Below are positions 48,283-59,949 of a stretch of 64,000 nt of DNA, in pieces. The DNA lies in NCBI RefSeq assembly GCF_000002985.6, contig NC_003282.8:11966001-12030000 (forward strand). Direction: 5' to 3'. This DNA comes from Caenorhabditis elegans (Eukaryota; Nematoda; Chromadorea; Rhabditida; Rhabditidae). A program made the position numbers and the translations under genes. The notes beneath the pieces were generated by a model. The model did no database searches. It saw only the letters and a list, made by a program, of their open reading frames with translations, and was not told the origin of the DNA. The stretch's first letter is position 1. Every line of letters starts with the position of its first letter.

Positions 48283-49659
48283 CTAATGCTTGTTCACATG
48301 TTTCTTGTGTGCTGATGTGACTGCTGTTCGCTTGACTTTCTTTGTTACGGTCTTCTTGACTTTTTGTGGAGCATCTCTTCTCTTGCTTCTCAAATACTTT
48401 TTCACTTCGGAGAATGAATTGTTCTTCTTCTTTTCGAGCTTGGCAGATGGGCGGCTGAAACATGGTAAGTTTTATGAGTTCGCTCTATTCTCATGTAACT
48501 AACCTCTTGGAAAGACCAGCAGTGGATTCTCTGAGCATTTGCAATTGAATAGCAGCAGTGTCAAACTCAGTCTGCTCGTGGTTCCTTCCTTCAACCTTCC
48601 ATTCATGGGCACCGGTGAATTCCGAAGCCTTCTTTCCACAAGCCATATAACCTACGACGAAATCAGCAGTGGATGCCAAGTTGAATGCCTTGTATGATCC
48701 TTCGTAGTTCTTGAACCAGTTGATATCTTCCAAGAATTTTGAATTACACATCAATCCAGTCTTCATATTGCAAATATCGAAGAATGGAAGCGCGCAAAGC
48801 TGGGATCCCTGATTGGCTCCGGCCACAGAAATGTACGTGTGAACTCTTGAATGGAGAGATGGTCCCAATGCAACATTTGGATTATCGACACATTTTCCTC
48901 CAAGAATAGCTTTTCTTGCAATTGGTGATCCCATTGAATATCCAATAACGTCAATTTTCTGAGCTCCGGTGTACTTGAGAACGGTTTCGATGAAACGACG
49001 GACCTGGAAACTAAGAGTTTAATTCCTGGTTGTTTCAAATTGGGAAAACAAATATTATGGCGTTTCAGACAAGTGTGCCTTCTTATCCTAGTTTATATTT
49101 TCTATATCTACGGAAATTCAGTAAAGTTTGACATATGTTGCAAAATAGAACTCCGTACGTATCAATATGTGTTATTTTCTAAAATCATTAAAGCAAAACA
49201 TTGTTTTCAAAAACAAAAAGTTCAAATGTCCCAAACAGTCAACTTACATGTTGAACATGTGTGCAAGACATTGCCACGTTCAAGTTCAATGGCTCAGTTC
49301 CTTTTCCCCATGTTGTTGCGAATAAGTATTGTCGTGGATAGTTGGCATTGGTAAAGTCGCGAGCAATCTTCCAGAGACTTCCAGCTTCATTGTTCAAACC
49401 GTGTACGAACACAACTGGGCGATCACTGAAAGATCACTGAAACTTGAGTATTCTTCTTCCTAACATATACTTACTGTGTCTCTGTAGTTACAACTCCTCC
49501 TCCAAAACTTCCAGTAGTCAATTCGTCTCGTACAAATGCTTTGACTTCTTCCGGTTTCAGATTTTTCTGCATCCACTGCATGAAATGTGGGTCTACTGCA
49601 TGTCCGCATGCTGCAAAGCCAACAGCTACAAGCATAACGGCTACCGTAATCCAATTCAT
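48283..49659 (-). CDS. lips-6: Secreted lipase (lipase family 2), 344 aa
   Basis: Exons 49475-49659, 49248-49425, 48504-49003 and 48283-48454 join in phase to 344 codons. A TTTCAG acceptor at 49679-49681 lies 19 nt before the ATG (likely SL site). The N terminus MNWITVAVMLVAVGFAACGHA is a signal peptide. The alpha/beta hydrolase marks are VVFVHGL (oxyanion region), the nucleophile elbow GYSMGSP with Ser near residue 144, STADFVVG with a likely catalytic Asp near 234, and His in RNHEQTEFDT near 262. The family hydrolyses lipid esters outside the cell. The last exon adds about 56 residues rich in Lys/Arg, which is unusual for the family. The acceptor at 49426 is chosen over one 11 nt upstream because only it keeps the frame. 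The symbol rests on the family and its position beside spe-17 and unc-22. Confidence 0.9.
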
Positions 49660-49939
49660 TTTTGTGTTGGTTTAGAACCTGAAATGCTAAAACTTGATCT
49701 AGAGAAATGTGGAGTTTGAATTTGAGGGTATCTTCACTAATTTTTTGGGCAGCTTTTATATTCACCTCACACTGTCAAATCTTGCCCTCAGTGCTAGGCG
49801 GAGTCATAGAAGGAAACTTATTTCTAGATTTCAAGTTGAGAGACAACTTTCGAAGCATATCAAAAAGAGTGGCAAAATTTATGGGCGGTGCGGTTGGCAA
49901 CCGGATAGCTTTCTGACCTTAAGGTAAAGCGCCGAAGGG

Positions 49940-49946
49940 CTTATCA
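49940..49946 (-). promoter_or_regulatory. GATA site (TGATAAG) upstream of lips-6
   Basis: On the minus strand the sequence reads TGATAAG, the TGATAAR consensus of the intestinal GATA factor ELT-2, about 280 bp upstream of the lips-6 ATG. Intestinal expression is typical for this lipase family, so the site is a plausible element. A single 7-mer is weak evidence. Confidence 0.4.
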
Positions 49947-52900
49947 ATGACAGATTGGCAGAAGGAAAGAGATGAAGAAAATGAGGATGACGATGGAAGG
50001 AACAAGAGAGAAAAAACTTCAGCCGCGGAAGAATTCCAAATGAACATGGGCGGCAATCAGGAGGAACGAATGGTTTTGAAATGGAAAAAAGAAATAGTCT
50101 CATGCCAATGTATCCGTGAATTTGGAATTGGAGAGTATATGGAAAATGTTGAATCTGAATCCTGGATTTGTGTTGATCTTGCTCATTTCTATGATTGATG
50201 AATCAAATTGTGTTCTGAACGTAAGAAGGGAAAACGTTTTTTAGGGAAACACACCTTTATCCTCAAACACACATGTTGCAAAATGGAATGCTACCGTAGG
50301 TTTTTTTTATTCAGTCAATGGCGTCTAAAATAGTGCAGATTGAAAAAAGTTGGATTGAAATTCGAAGTGAGAAAGGGTTCCTATTTTTTTTTTCAATAGA
50401 TCACCCAAGTTTTGGTTGTTTTTCGTGTAACCAGGGGATCGTTAATCCATACGAATTGTTGGGCGAGCACTTCAAGTTCCCAGAGTTTGGTCATATTTTG
50501 ATGTTTTTGCATTTCTTAAGATACGAAACTGTCGTGTAGTATACACAGTAAACTAACGTGCGTATCTTGAATTATATTCGCGTAGACTAGATAATCATAT
50601 TAAAAATGCATTTCGTGACGGAAATTTATTGAAGTTAAGCTAACCATATTTGAAGTTTTTTCTATACGAATTCATAATTCATAGATCAGAAGTTCAAACA
50701 TTTGAAATGCCAACTTTGGTTTCTTTGTATACTTTCACGCTTTTTCAAGATGGCGTCGCAATTTTAGTTTGGTACTCCTGGTATATGAAACTTTTATTTT
50801 CAGATTTTCAGCTTTCAATTTAACAGGGAATATGAGTATAAATCTTTTGTTGTACTGAAACCTTTGAAAATTTAATCTCATTTATTTCCGATCGTGATTG
50901 CTAAAGTCTTGGCCTACATACAGTATCTAGTTGGTGTGCAGTGTGGACAAAAACGGAAAGTGACCGAAAACTGAAAACTACTTTTATATTATAAAAGGTT
51001 ATCTTCTAACTCTAGAATGAGATATGTCTCATTTGAGAGCTGATCACTAGAATATCACAAGTTTCAGCTCCGACTCTCAAATCAACGCTGCCTGGATGTT
51101 ACCTTACTTCTTTCCTTAAAAATGATTATCAATTCAATAGTTTTGGAATAATATGTGATTGCTGACAATGAGTAATGAGTTTAACTTAAGATTTCAATAA
51201 AAACCATTCACAGTTTGTAAATTCACGAAGCTCCTGCGAAGTTATTAATAAGTTCAATAAATGCAATCCAGCACGCCATCAAGTCTTAATTATTCAATTT
51301 ATCTTCTTTTTAATATGATCACAACACACACCTTGCCATACACACATTTCACTCTTTTTCCGTTGCGTAATGATAAAAATTTGATAGAGATTGTTCAGAA
51401 GTCCAATGCAAAAACGAGTGTTATCTCTTTGCGTCTGTAGTTTTAACGCAATCAAACCATATATTCGCAATTTTCAATTTCATTGGTCTACTGAATAGGT
51501 GAGGTGGAATTTCTTGAACTGGATAATAGGATTACGGTGTCGATTTTATGAGAAAATCCTTATTGGATAGAAACACAGTCCAAAATAGCCAAAACTATAA
51601 AAACTACGTTTATGTTACTTTACTTTTAACCCGTTCTATGAAAATTCATACCGTATTTTTGAATTTTTTAAAACCAGATTGAGATCTTCCTACTGTTGGG
51701 ATTTAAGGCTTCTATAGGAATCTGCAATTAAGCTATCAAGTTAACACTATTGTTACTATTAACACTAGCATTTTTGAGAAGATAACTACATATTTAGGTC
51801 AAATGTATGGGAAACGTTTGTATTTTTCTGTTTTTTTTTACATGGAATTTTGAGTTCATCACTAATTGGGATTTCAATTTTATTCATTGATAGTTTTTCG
51901 ACATTTGAAGCCAACTTCTTGTCCAAGTTTGGTCCAAATAATATTAAAATGCTTCAGAAGTTGGTGAAAGTTGGACAATACTTGATTTAACATAAATTTG
52001 GTTCAACGCTTGCCAAACTTTAATCCACACTTTTTTGATTTACAGTAGTAAAACAGTGCCGGTATAGTTACTATAAGTAAATTTTTCGCTCAATTGCTTT
52101 GAGTGAAACATTAATTGAAACGATAATCAGGGTAATTAACATCTAGAAATTTCAGAGTTTGGCAATTGTCGAGATTGTCAAAAACGTTAATTTACTCAAA
52201 TTATAATTGTCAGAAAAAATAAAATGTTTGAAATTTTATAGATTTTTAAGCATTCGCATAAACTTTCCAGCAAAATTTGGAGAAATACTCAAATGAGTTT
52301 TTTATGTAGTAAACTTTTTTTGATTCTCGAAATACAATCTCCTTTTTTTCTATTTGTCTTGTCTTAGTTTCTTCAAAACACTTTTAACAGTATGCCAAAT
52401 TTTTTCTTTATTTTCATATTTGAAACATTTTTAATAAATCCAAAACCAACCTAGATAGGAGAAGATCAGTACAAGACAAAAAGAAAGATTAAGATATGTC
52501 GCCAAAATTGTCGATTGCCAAAAAACTTCATTTTGGAGAAATATGGTAGAATTTTTTCGCACAAATTGAAAAGGTCTCCGACACCAAAACTAATAGAACG
52601 AACTTTTTAAAACGAGTTAACAACATCTGAAGTTTATGAAAAACAATATTTAGGTCACATGTAACAAGTTTAATGTAGTGTAAATTACTATTCCGAAATG
52701 CTTTCAAATTTGCGCAACTTCAAAAAAAAACTTACTATAGGTTATATAGCTAGGTTTTCACACTATGTATATCTTTCCTATGAGCCTTGCACACACATTG
52801 TTTTTCGAAAGTTTCTAACTAGGTTGTTGTTGAGAATATATCAAACTGGTAAATATAGAAAGAAATGGAAACGGTAAGGGTTTTGGTGCCTTTGTAGAAA

Positions 52901-53774
52901 AATGTTTAAAAGTGTCATATCGAATTTTCAGCGGCTTGTACATATCGAAATTCGAAAACTTCATAAACCTTCAAAGGTGTTAAAATGAATCTAACTTTTA
53001 AAAGCAATATATCGTTTCCTCACAACTATACTTTTCAAATCTCGTAATGCCAGTCACGCTCACTTCTTTATCTTGTCTATGTTCATTGTGTGTCCTTTTC
53101 AATCTCACTTTCTTGGTCTATAGGTACACGGCGATTCTATTGAAAAAAAACGAGTTGAAAGATTGCGTAAGGTTTGAAAGCTTCGAAATATACATTGTGT
53201 CCTCAACCGCAGACGACACTGTCTGGGTTTGATAGCCGAAAAGGACATTTCTGATTTCTCACGTAAAAATGATTTTTGGAATATGATAATGGGGGATTGA
53301 ATGGATATGGGAAATAGTTATTATCATAGGAAATAATAAGTGGAAAGTTATGATCTTGGGAATCATTCATCGATTCATTTTAGAAAACGTTCATCTATTT
53401 CGTCTAAACTTCAAAATAAACCGTAAAAAACACACTATAGGTGATACTTACCTTGAAGATATTTATCTGAAAATAGTTTTCATTCTAAATTTTTACACCA
53501 ATGGGGTTGCTCAAGTAAGAATTAAGAACTTTGATCAAGGTTGCCATTTTTATGTCAGCAATACATATATACTTATTAAAAGCCAGTCTTTGCAGAAGGC
53601 TTGGACATCTAAGGTAGACAGGCTTAAATCGTGACGCTGCTTCATGCTCGCCTGCTTCCTGGTAACAGGTCCTCCCATTCATTTTAGCTTGAGCTCCTAA
53701 TTTCCTCACTTAAATTGTTTAATTTGTTGAAAGTTCAATGGAGAAATGAAAACTGAAGATGACGTGTACTTTGT

Positions 53775-53885
53775 CAGGAGGTGTAGGTGCGGTCTTAAAG
53801 TTTGACTGGCAGGCTGGTAAACCCAACGGCGAGTAAAATGGTCGGCTTGCAGGCCAGTCACCGCCGCCTACAGGCACCCATGTAT
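53775..53885. repeat. Diverged GCAGGC/GTAGGC motif cluster
   Basis: GTGTAGGTGCGG, GACTGGCAGGCTGG, TTGCAGGCCAGTC and GCCTACAGGCACCC lie within about 110 bp. GACTGGCAGGC and GCAGGCCAGTC form a partial inverted pair. It is a looser version of the TAGGC family in the unc-22 introns. Confidence 0.45.
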
Positions 53886-56161
53886 ACATTCTAGTGTCTC
53901 CTTGGAAGGCTTAATCTGAAACATCTTCGTACAAAATATGTAAATTCCTCCTCATTCCCTAATTGGCAATCTGTCGCACAGCAAAACACAGACTTCAAAA
54001 TATAGTGTCATTCCCCATTGTCGCCCTTCTAATTCATATATTGTTTCCACTTACGCTACGCTCTTCGCAAAATCATGTTAAAATCTCGATGCAACTCAAA
54101 TTGTTGCCTAGAGTCAGTTCTTGATTATAATAAGAGAAATCGCCACATCATATTCAATACCGCTCATTCCTAACACAAAACACAGCAGGTCATGACATCA
54201 TTGGATTGGAGGGCTATAGACATATGATTACGGTAGATTAGTAAAAAGACGGCAAAAAAGATAAAATTCCTGTCTAATACAATGTTTTTCACAAAGACAG
54301 TTTATTCCATCTTTTGATTCTTTCTGTTTGTTACATGGCTAATGTAGAAATCAGAAACCTATCATGAAATATTCTGAACATTAGATTGCACACCGGGGAG
54401 ATTTCCAGCAATTTTTCGAATCTAACTGCAACTCGAAAATTCACAAATTTGGCCTTTATTTAACGGTGGAGTATCGTCAGTGGGGCATTAGTGTAACACA
54501 AATTTATTATAGTTTAACATGACAAAATATTCCTTAAAAAAATACTCCTAACATTTTTAGATTCTTCATTAAAAAATTTTTTGCTGAAATGTTGGCAAGT
54601 TCCCAAATTTTCAAAAAACATTTTTTTGGTAGTTTCGAGCAACGCTGCAGGGTTGAGTACGCTCTGGGTAATTAAAACAAATAGTTAAAACTTAATTTAA
54701 AAATTTTAACAGTTTGTATAAAAATATTTTTGGTCTACTTCCAAAATGATGAACTCAGTTTTCACCACATTTTGATTGTAAATTTAAAAAAATTAAAACA
54801 TTTTTCAAAAGTTTTGCTATGATGTTTTGATATTTTAACACTACAGAAGCTGTTGTAAACAATTTCCCTAATGATGATACTCCATTTTTAATATTCCAAT
54901 TCCGACAATTGCAAAATTCTATTGCCATGAATGAATATTCTTGAAATTGTTTTGATTTTTTGTAAATTGTTATTCCTGTCTCTTATACTCAGCATTTACT
55001 GAAAAAAAACGAGATAACGTGTCTTGAAAAAAGTCTGACTCAAAATCCGGGGTTCTAAAATAAATTTGGTAAGATTTTTTCATTAAATGGAAAAACATTT
55101 AAAACGTGTTCACACTGTTTCTAAAATGACAACCTTATTAAAAATGTTCCCCTGAATTTTCTTCTCTGTGAAATATTTTCCAATCTCAAAATTTTCGTGC
55201 TCGACACTTTTTTGAACACTTTTTTTAAAACATCGGATAATGAAGTACATGAAGTTAAAAAGAGCAATATAAAACAAAACTCTTCAAGTGACCTATACAG
55301 GTGGGGATAATAATCCCACTTATGCGGAACATTACAAAAGTCATTTAAAAAATTCACCCAAACTACAAGTAAATTTTTAATTTCTAAACTAGATTATTAA
55401 ACTTATTATCCGAAACGCCTCTACATGAGATCACGATTTCTTCTGAAACGATCTTTGCGCATTTTTTCTGCGCAGTTTAAACCCGTCTACCAGCAACTGC
55501 GATTGTAAAGGGCAATGAATTAGACGGGCGACAGTATCAGTCAATTTTGAAGACTGTGTTTTGTTGTATGACATTGAGGAAGACACATAGATACGCCATA
55601 GATAATAGATCATTTCCGATTGGAAAAAAGAACAGAGAATACGAGTGAATATACCTTGATTAATTGTTCGTAAGAAATTTGATGGAAACTTTTTCGTCGG
55701 GGAGGTCAATTAGTGTAAAAGGTGTTGTAATTGAACTGTTATTTTTTAATTAAGATTATCTTTTCATGTTTGCGTCATGGTTCATGTTGAAAAATATATT
55801 GTAATTTCACAAGATGCTGAAATGGTTTCTTAAAGTTTATGGGTCTCTGCGCGGGAAAAATAATGGAATTATTTCTTTTGCGGTTTACTTAGTTTTTAGC
55901 CTAAGTATTCAAAGTAGAGATAAACTTTTTAATTAAATGTGTGTATTTTTTCCGGCTTGCCAAAATTTTGTGAAATAAAGAGTTTCACATCTGAAGAACA
56001 ATTTTTTGTAATGTACCACTTTTGCAACAAAAAATACAGACACCTGAATTTTATTTTAAATTTGAACTTTTGAAATATCATTACTTATATATAAAAAAAT
56101 ACATGAGGGATGTTACAATTGTAGTTTGTAGTCTGTGACGTCACACTTACAAGGTGTTTCC

Positions 56162-56530
56162 GGCTGTTGAAGGGATTGTGGGTTGGGGTTAGTGGTGGGA
56201 TATGGTCGGGATACTGTAGTAGTACTGTAGGGGTACTGTAGGGTTACTGTAGGATTACTGTAGTTTTGGAAAAATTGACTTTTTGTCTTTTGAAGTGATA
56301 TTGGTTTGAGGTTAGTGGTGGGATATGGTCGGGGTACTGTAGTAGTACTGTAGTAGTACTGTAGGAGTACTGTAGGATTACTGTATTTTTGAAAAAAATT
56401 GGTTTTTCGTCTTTTGAAGTGATATTGCTTTTGGGTTAGTGTCGGGATATGGTTGGGGTACTGTAGTTGTACTGTAGAGGTACTGTAGGAGTACTGTAGG
56501 ATTACTGTAGTTTGGGAAAAATTGACTTTT
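56162..56530. repeat. Three tandem units of about 121 bp with TACTGTAG runs
   Basis: Three similar units begin near 56162, 56287 and 56410. Each has GGTTAGTGGTGGGATATGGT-like sequence, then four to five copies of a 10-bp GTACTGTAGG word, then a GAAAAATTGACTTTTCGTC-like end. The third unit runs directly into the 40-bp heat-shock-type array. TACTGTAG words are frequent in C. elegans repeats. Confidence 0.8.
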
Positions 56531-56558
56531 CGTCTATTGAACGGATATTGGAAACTTT

Positions 56559-56930
56559 GAGAAAATTCCGGAATGCTCCAGAACCTTCTGGAAAATTCGA
56601 GAAAATTCTGGAATGTTCCAGAACCTTCTGGAAATCCGAGAAAATTCTGGAATGTTCCAGAACCTTCTGGAAAATTCGAGAAAATTCTGGAATGTTCCAG
56701 AACCTTCTGGAAAATCCGAGAAAATTCTGGAATGTTCCAGAACCTTCTGGAAAATTTGAGAAAATGCTGGAATGTTCCAGAACCTTCTGGAAAATTTGTG
56801 AAAATTCTGGAATGTTCCAGAACCTTCTGGAAAATTCGAGAAAATTCTGGAATGTTCCAGAACCTTCTGGAAAATTTGAGAAAATGCTGGAATGTTCCAG
56901 AACCTTCTGGAAAATTCGAGAAAATTCGTG
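56559..56930. repeat. 40-bp minisatellite made of contiguous nGAAn pentamers (heat shock elements)
   Basis: About nine tandem 40-bp units contain, in order, GAAaaTTCtgGAAtgTTCca then GAAccTTCtgGAAaaTTCga: alternating GAA and TTC exactly every five bases, eight pentamers per unit, continuing across unit borders. This is the binding grammar of heat shock factor (inverted nGAAn repeats; three make a minimal site). A few units carry single-base changes (TGC for TTC). Because of the palindromic pentamers both strands are open and look like coding sequence, but no gene is implied. Confidence 0.9.
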
Positions 56931-56987
56931 GTGAGACCCTTCGTGGTGAGACCCTTCGTGGTGAGACCCATCTTGGCGAGACCTAAG
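56925..56987. repeat. Four short GTGGTGAGACC units
   Basis: Three near-identical 15-bp units (TTCGTGGTGAGACCC) and one diverged unit (ATCTTGGCGAGACCT) link the heat-shock-type array to the GGCGGG array. The GGTCTCGCCA-like reverse of the last unit resembles words common in other C. elegans repeats. Confidence 0.75.
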
Positions 56988-59480
56988 TTTTGGCGGGAAA
57001 TTCAAATTTTCTGATAAAAATTTTTGGCGGGAAATTCAAATTTACTGAGAAAAACTTTTTGGTGGGAAATTCAAATTTTCTGTGAAAAATTTTGGCGGGA
57101 ATTCAAATTTTCTGTGAAAAATTTTGGCGGGAATTCAAAATTTCTGTGAAAAATTTTGGCGGGAATTCAAAATTTCTTTGAAAAATTTGGGCGGGAATTC
57201 AAAATTTTTGTGAAAAATTTTGGCGGGAATTCAAATTTTCTGTGAAAAATTTTGGCGGGAATTCAAAATTTCTGTGAAAAATTTTGGCGGGAATTCAAAA
57301 TTTCTGTGAAAAATTTTGGCGGGAATTCAAAATTTCTATGAAAAATTTTGGCGGGAATTCAAATTTTCTGTGAAAAATTTTAACGGGAATTCAAGTTTTC
57401 TGTGAAAAATTTTGGCGGGAATTCAAATTTTCTGTGAAAAATTTTGGCGGGAATTCAAAATTTCTTTGAAAAATTTGGGCGGGAATTCAAAATTTTTGTG
57501 AAAAATTTTGGCGGGAATTCAAATTTTCTGTGAAAAATTTTGGCGGGAATTCAAAATTTCTGTGAAAAATTTTGGCGGGAATTCAAAATTTCTGTGAAAA
57601 ATTTTGGCGGGAATTCAAAATTTCTATGAAAAATTTTGGCGGGAATTCAAATTTTCTGTGAAAAATTTTAACGGGAATTCAAGTTTTCTGTGAAAAATTT
57701 TGGCGGGAATTCAAATTTTCTGTGAAAAATTTTGGCGGGAATTCAAAATTTCTTTGAAAAATTTGGGCGGGAATTCAAATTTTCTGTGAAAAATTTTAAC
57801 GGGAATTCAAGTTTTCTGTGAAAAATTTTGGCGGGAATTCAAATTTTCTGTGAAAAATTTTGGCGGGAATTCAAAATTTCTGTGAAAAATTTTGGCGGGA
57901 ATTCAGAATTTCTGTGAAAAATTTTGGCGGGAATTCAAAATTTCTGTGAAAAATTTTAACGGGAATTCAAAATTTCTGTGAAAAATTTTGGCGGGAATTC
58001 AGAATTTCTGTGAAAAATTTTGGCGGGAATACAAATTTTCTGTGAAAAATTTTGGCGGAATTCAAAATTTCTGTGAAAAATTTTGGCGGGAATTCAAATT
58101 TTCTGTGAAAAATTTTGGCGGGAATTCGAAATTTCTGTGAAAAATTTTGGCGGGAATTCAAAATTTCTGTGAAAAATTTTGGCGGGAATTCAAAATTTCT
58201 ATGAAAAATTTTGGCGGGAATTCAAAATTTCTGTGAAAAATTTTGGCGGGAATTCAAATTTTCTGTGAAAAATTTTGGCGGGAATTCGAAATTTCTGTGA
58301 AAAATTTTGGCGGGAATTCAAAATTTCTGTGAAAAATTTTGGCGGGAATTCAAAATTTCTATGAAAAATTTTGGCGGGAATTCAAAATTTCTATGAAAAA
58401 TTTTGGCGGGAATTCAAAATTTCTGTGAAAAATTTTGGCGGGAATTCAAAATTTCTGTGAAAAATTTTGGCGGGAATTCAAAATTTCTATGAAAAATTTT
58501 GGCGGGAATTCAAATTTTCTGTGAAAAATTTTAACGGGAATTCAAGTTTTCTGTGAAAAATTTTGGCGGGAATTCAAATTTTCTGTGAAAAATTTTGGCG
58601 GGAATTCAAAATTTCTGTGAAAAATTTTGGCGGGAATTCAAATTTTCTGTGAAAAATTTTGGCGGGAATTCAAAATTTCTGTGAAAAATTTTGGCGGGAA
58701 TTCAAAATTTCTGTGAAAAATTTTGGCGGGAATTCAAAATTTCTGTGAAAATTTTTAGCGGGAATTCAAATTTTCTGTGAAAAATTTTGGCGGGAATTCA
58801 AAATTTCTGTGAAAAAATTTGGCGGGAATTCAGAATTTCTGTGAAAAATTTTGGCGGGAATTCAAATTTTCTGTGAAAAATTGTGGCGGGAATTCAAAAT
58901 TTCTGTGAAAAATTTTGGCGGGAATTCAAAATTTCTGTGAAAATTTTTAGCGGGAATTCAAATTTTCTGTGAAAAATTTTGGCGGGAATTCAAAATTTCT
59001 GTGAAAAATTTTGGCGGGAATTCAGAATTTCTGTGAAAAATTTTGGCGGGAATACAAATTTTCTGTGAAAAATTTTGGCGGAATTCAAAATTTCTGTGAA
59101 AAATTTTGGCGGGAATTCAAAATTTCTGTGAAAAATTTTGGCGGGAATTCAAATTTTCTGTGAAAAGTTTTGGCGGGAATTCAAAATTTCTGTGAAAAAT
59201 TTTGGCGGGAATTCAAATTTTCTGTGAAAAGTTTTGGCGGGAATTCAAAATTTCTGTGAAAAATTTTGGCGGGAATTCAGAATTTCTGTGAAAAATTTTG
59301 GCGGGAATTCAGAATTTCTGTGAAAATTTTTGGCGGGAATTCAAATTTTCTGTGAAAAATTTTGGCGGGAATTCAAAATTTCTGTGAAAAATTTTGGCGG
59401 GAATTCAAATTTTCTGTGAAAAATTTTGGCGGGAATTCAAAATTTCTTTGAAAAATTTGGGCGGGAATTCAAAATTTCTG
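56988..59480. repeat. 32-bp satellite with TTTTGGCGGGAA core, about 78 copies
   Basis: About 2.5 kb of head-to-tail units, each a TTTTGGCGGGAATTCAAA core plus ATTTCTGTGAAAA. The first units are slightly longer (GGGAAATTC) and more diverged. Variants (TTTGGGCGGG, TTTTAACGGG, TTTCTTTG, TTTCTATG) recur at regular distance, showing larger blocks were copied. TTTGGCGGGAA closely matches the E2F/DP consensus (TTTSSCGC and TTTGGCGGGAAA-type sites). There is no coding support; the short open frames are by-products of the repeat. Confidence 0.95.
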
Positions 59481-59483
59481 AAA

Positions 59484-59625
59484 AAAAATTCTGGAATGTT
59501 CCAGAAGTTTCTAGAAAATTCGAGAAAAGTCTGTAATGTTCCAGAACTTTCTAGAAAAATCGGGAAAATTCTCGAATGTTCCAGAATTTTCTAGAAAATT
59601 CGAGAAAAGTCTGGAATGTTCAATT
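59484..59625. repeat. Second block of 40-bp heat-shock-element units
   Basis: About three and a half units with GGAATGTTCCAGAA and TTTCTAGAAAATTCGAG follow the GGCGGG array in the same orientation as the first block. TTCtaGAA replaces TTCtgGAA in most units. The pentamer spacing is partly kept, but AAAAGTCTG changes break some pentamers, so this block is older or less constrained than 56559-56930. Confidence 0.8.
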
Positions 59626-59949
59626 CCCTGAAAAAATTCAAGAAACTTCTGCGAAGTTCTAGAACCTTTCAAGTTTTGATACTCCTAGAATATTCTGAAG
59701 TTTTAAGAATTAAAAAAAACCAGAAATTGTTATAGATAATTTCCAAAAACGCTCGCCAAAAACTTTCGGAAAGGACCGGAAAAAGTCTCATAAAAGTTCC
59801 AGGAAACTTGAGGTTTTAAAATTGTAATTGCTTAAAATTAAGTATATATTATTTATGTTGCTCGAAAACTTCCGGAAAACAAGGAAAAAAACGTTCCATC
59901 TGCAGTGAAATGCTTAGAAATTTCAGAATTTGATTTTAATTTTGAGTAC

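Larger units (their letters stand above)
49660..56161. other. 6.5-kb gene-poor region upstream of lips-6
   Basis: No gene can be supported here. The first few hundred bases should hold the lips-6 promoter. The remainder is AT-rich with homopolymers and weak, short open frames on both strands, none with splice signals or family similarity. A TAGGC-type cluster lies at 53775-53885, and GTAGTTTGTAGT with a palindromic TGACGTCA lies at 56121-56143, just before the tandem repeats. Confidence 0.5.

Noticed and set aside
49426..49437. Alternative acceptor for lips-6 exon 2, 11 nt upstream
   Set aside because: Using it shifts the frame and destroys the VVFVHGL motif; the acceptor next to 49425 keeps it.
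50318..50539. 73-codon plus-strand open frame in the gene-poor region
   Set aside because: Short, AT-rich, no splice or family evidence; expected by chance in this composition.
55431..55709. 92-codon minus-strand open frame
   Set aside because: No recognisable domain, no trans-splice acceptor and no neighbouring exons.
56502..57005. Long overlapping open frames on both strands over the 40-bp repeat (SGTFQNFLEFSRRFWNI-like)
   Set aside because: They follow directly from a stop-free 40-bp tandem repeat made of palindromic pentamers. There is no start context, splicing or family similarity.
56988..59480. Possible CRISPR array
   Set aside because: Units are head-to-tail without unique spacers, the host is a eukaryote, and no cas genes are present.
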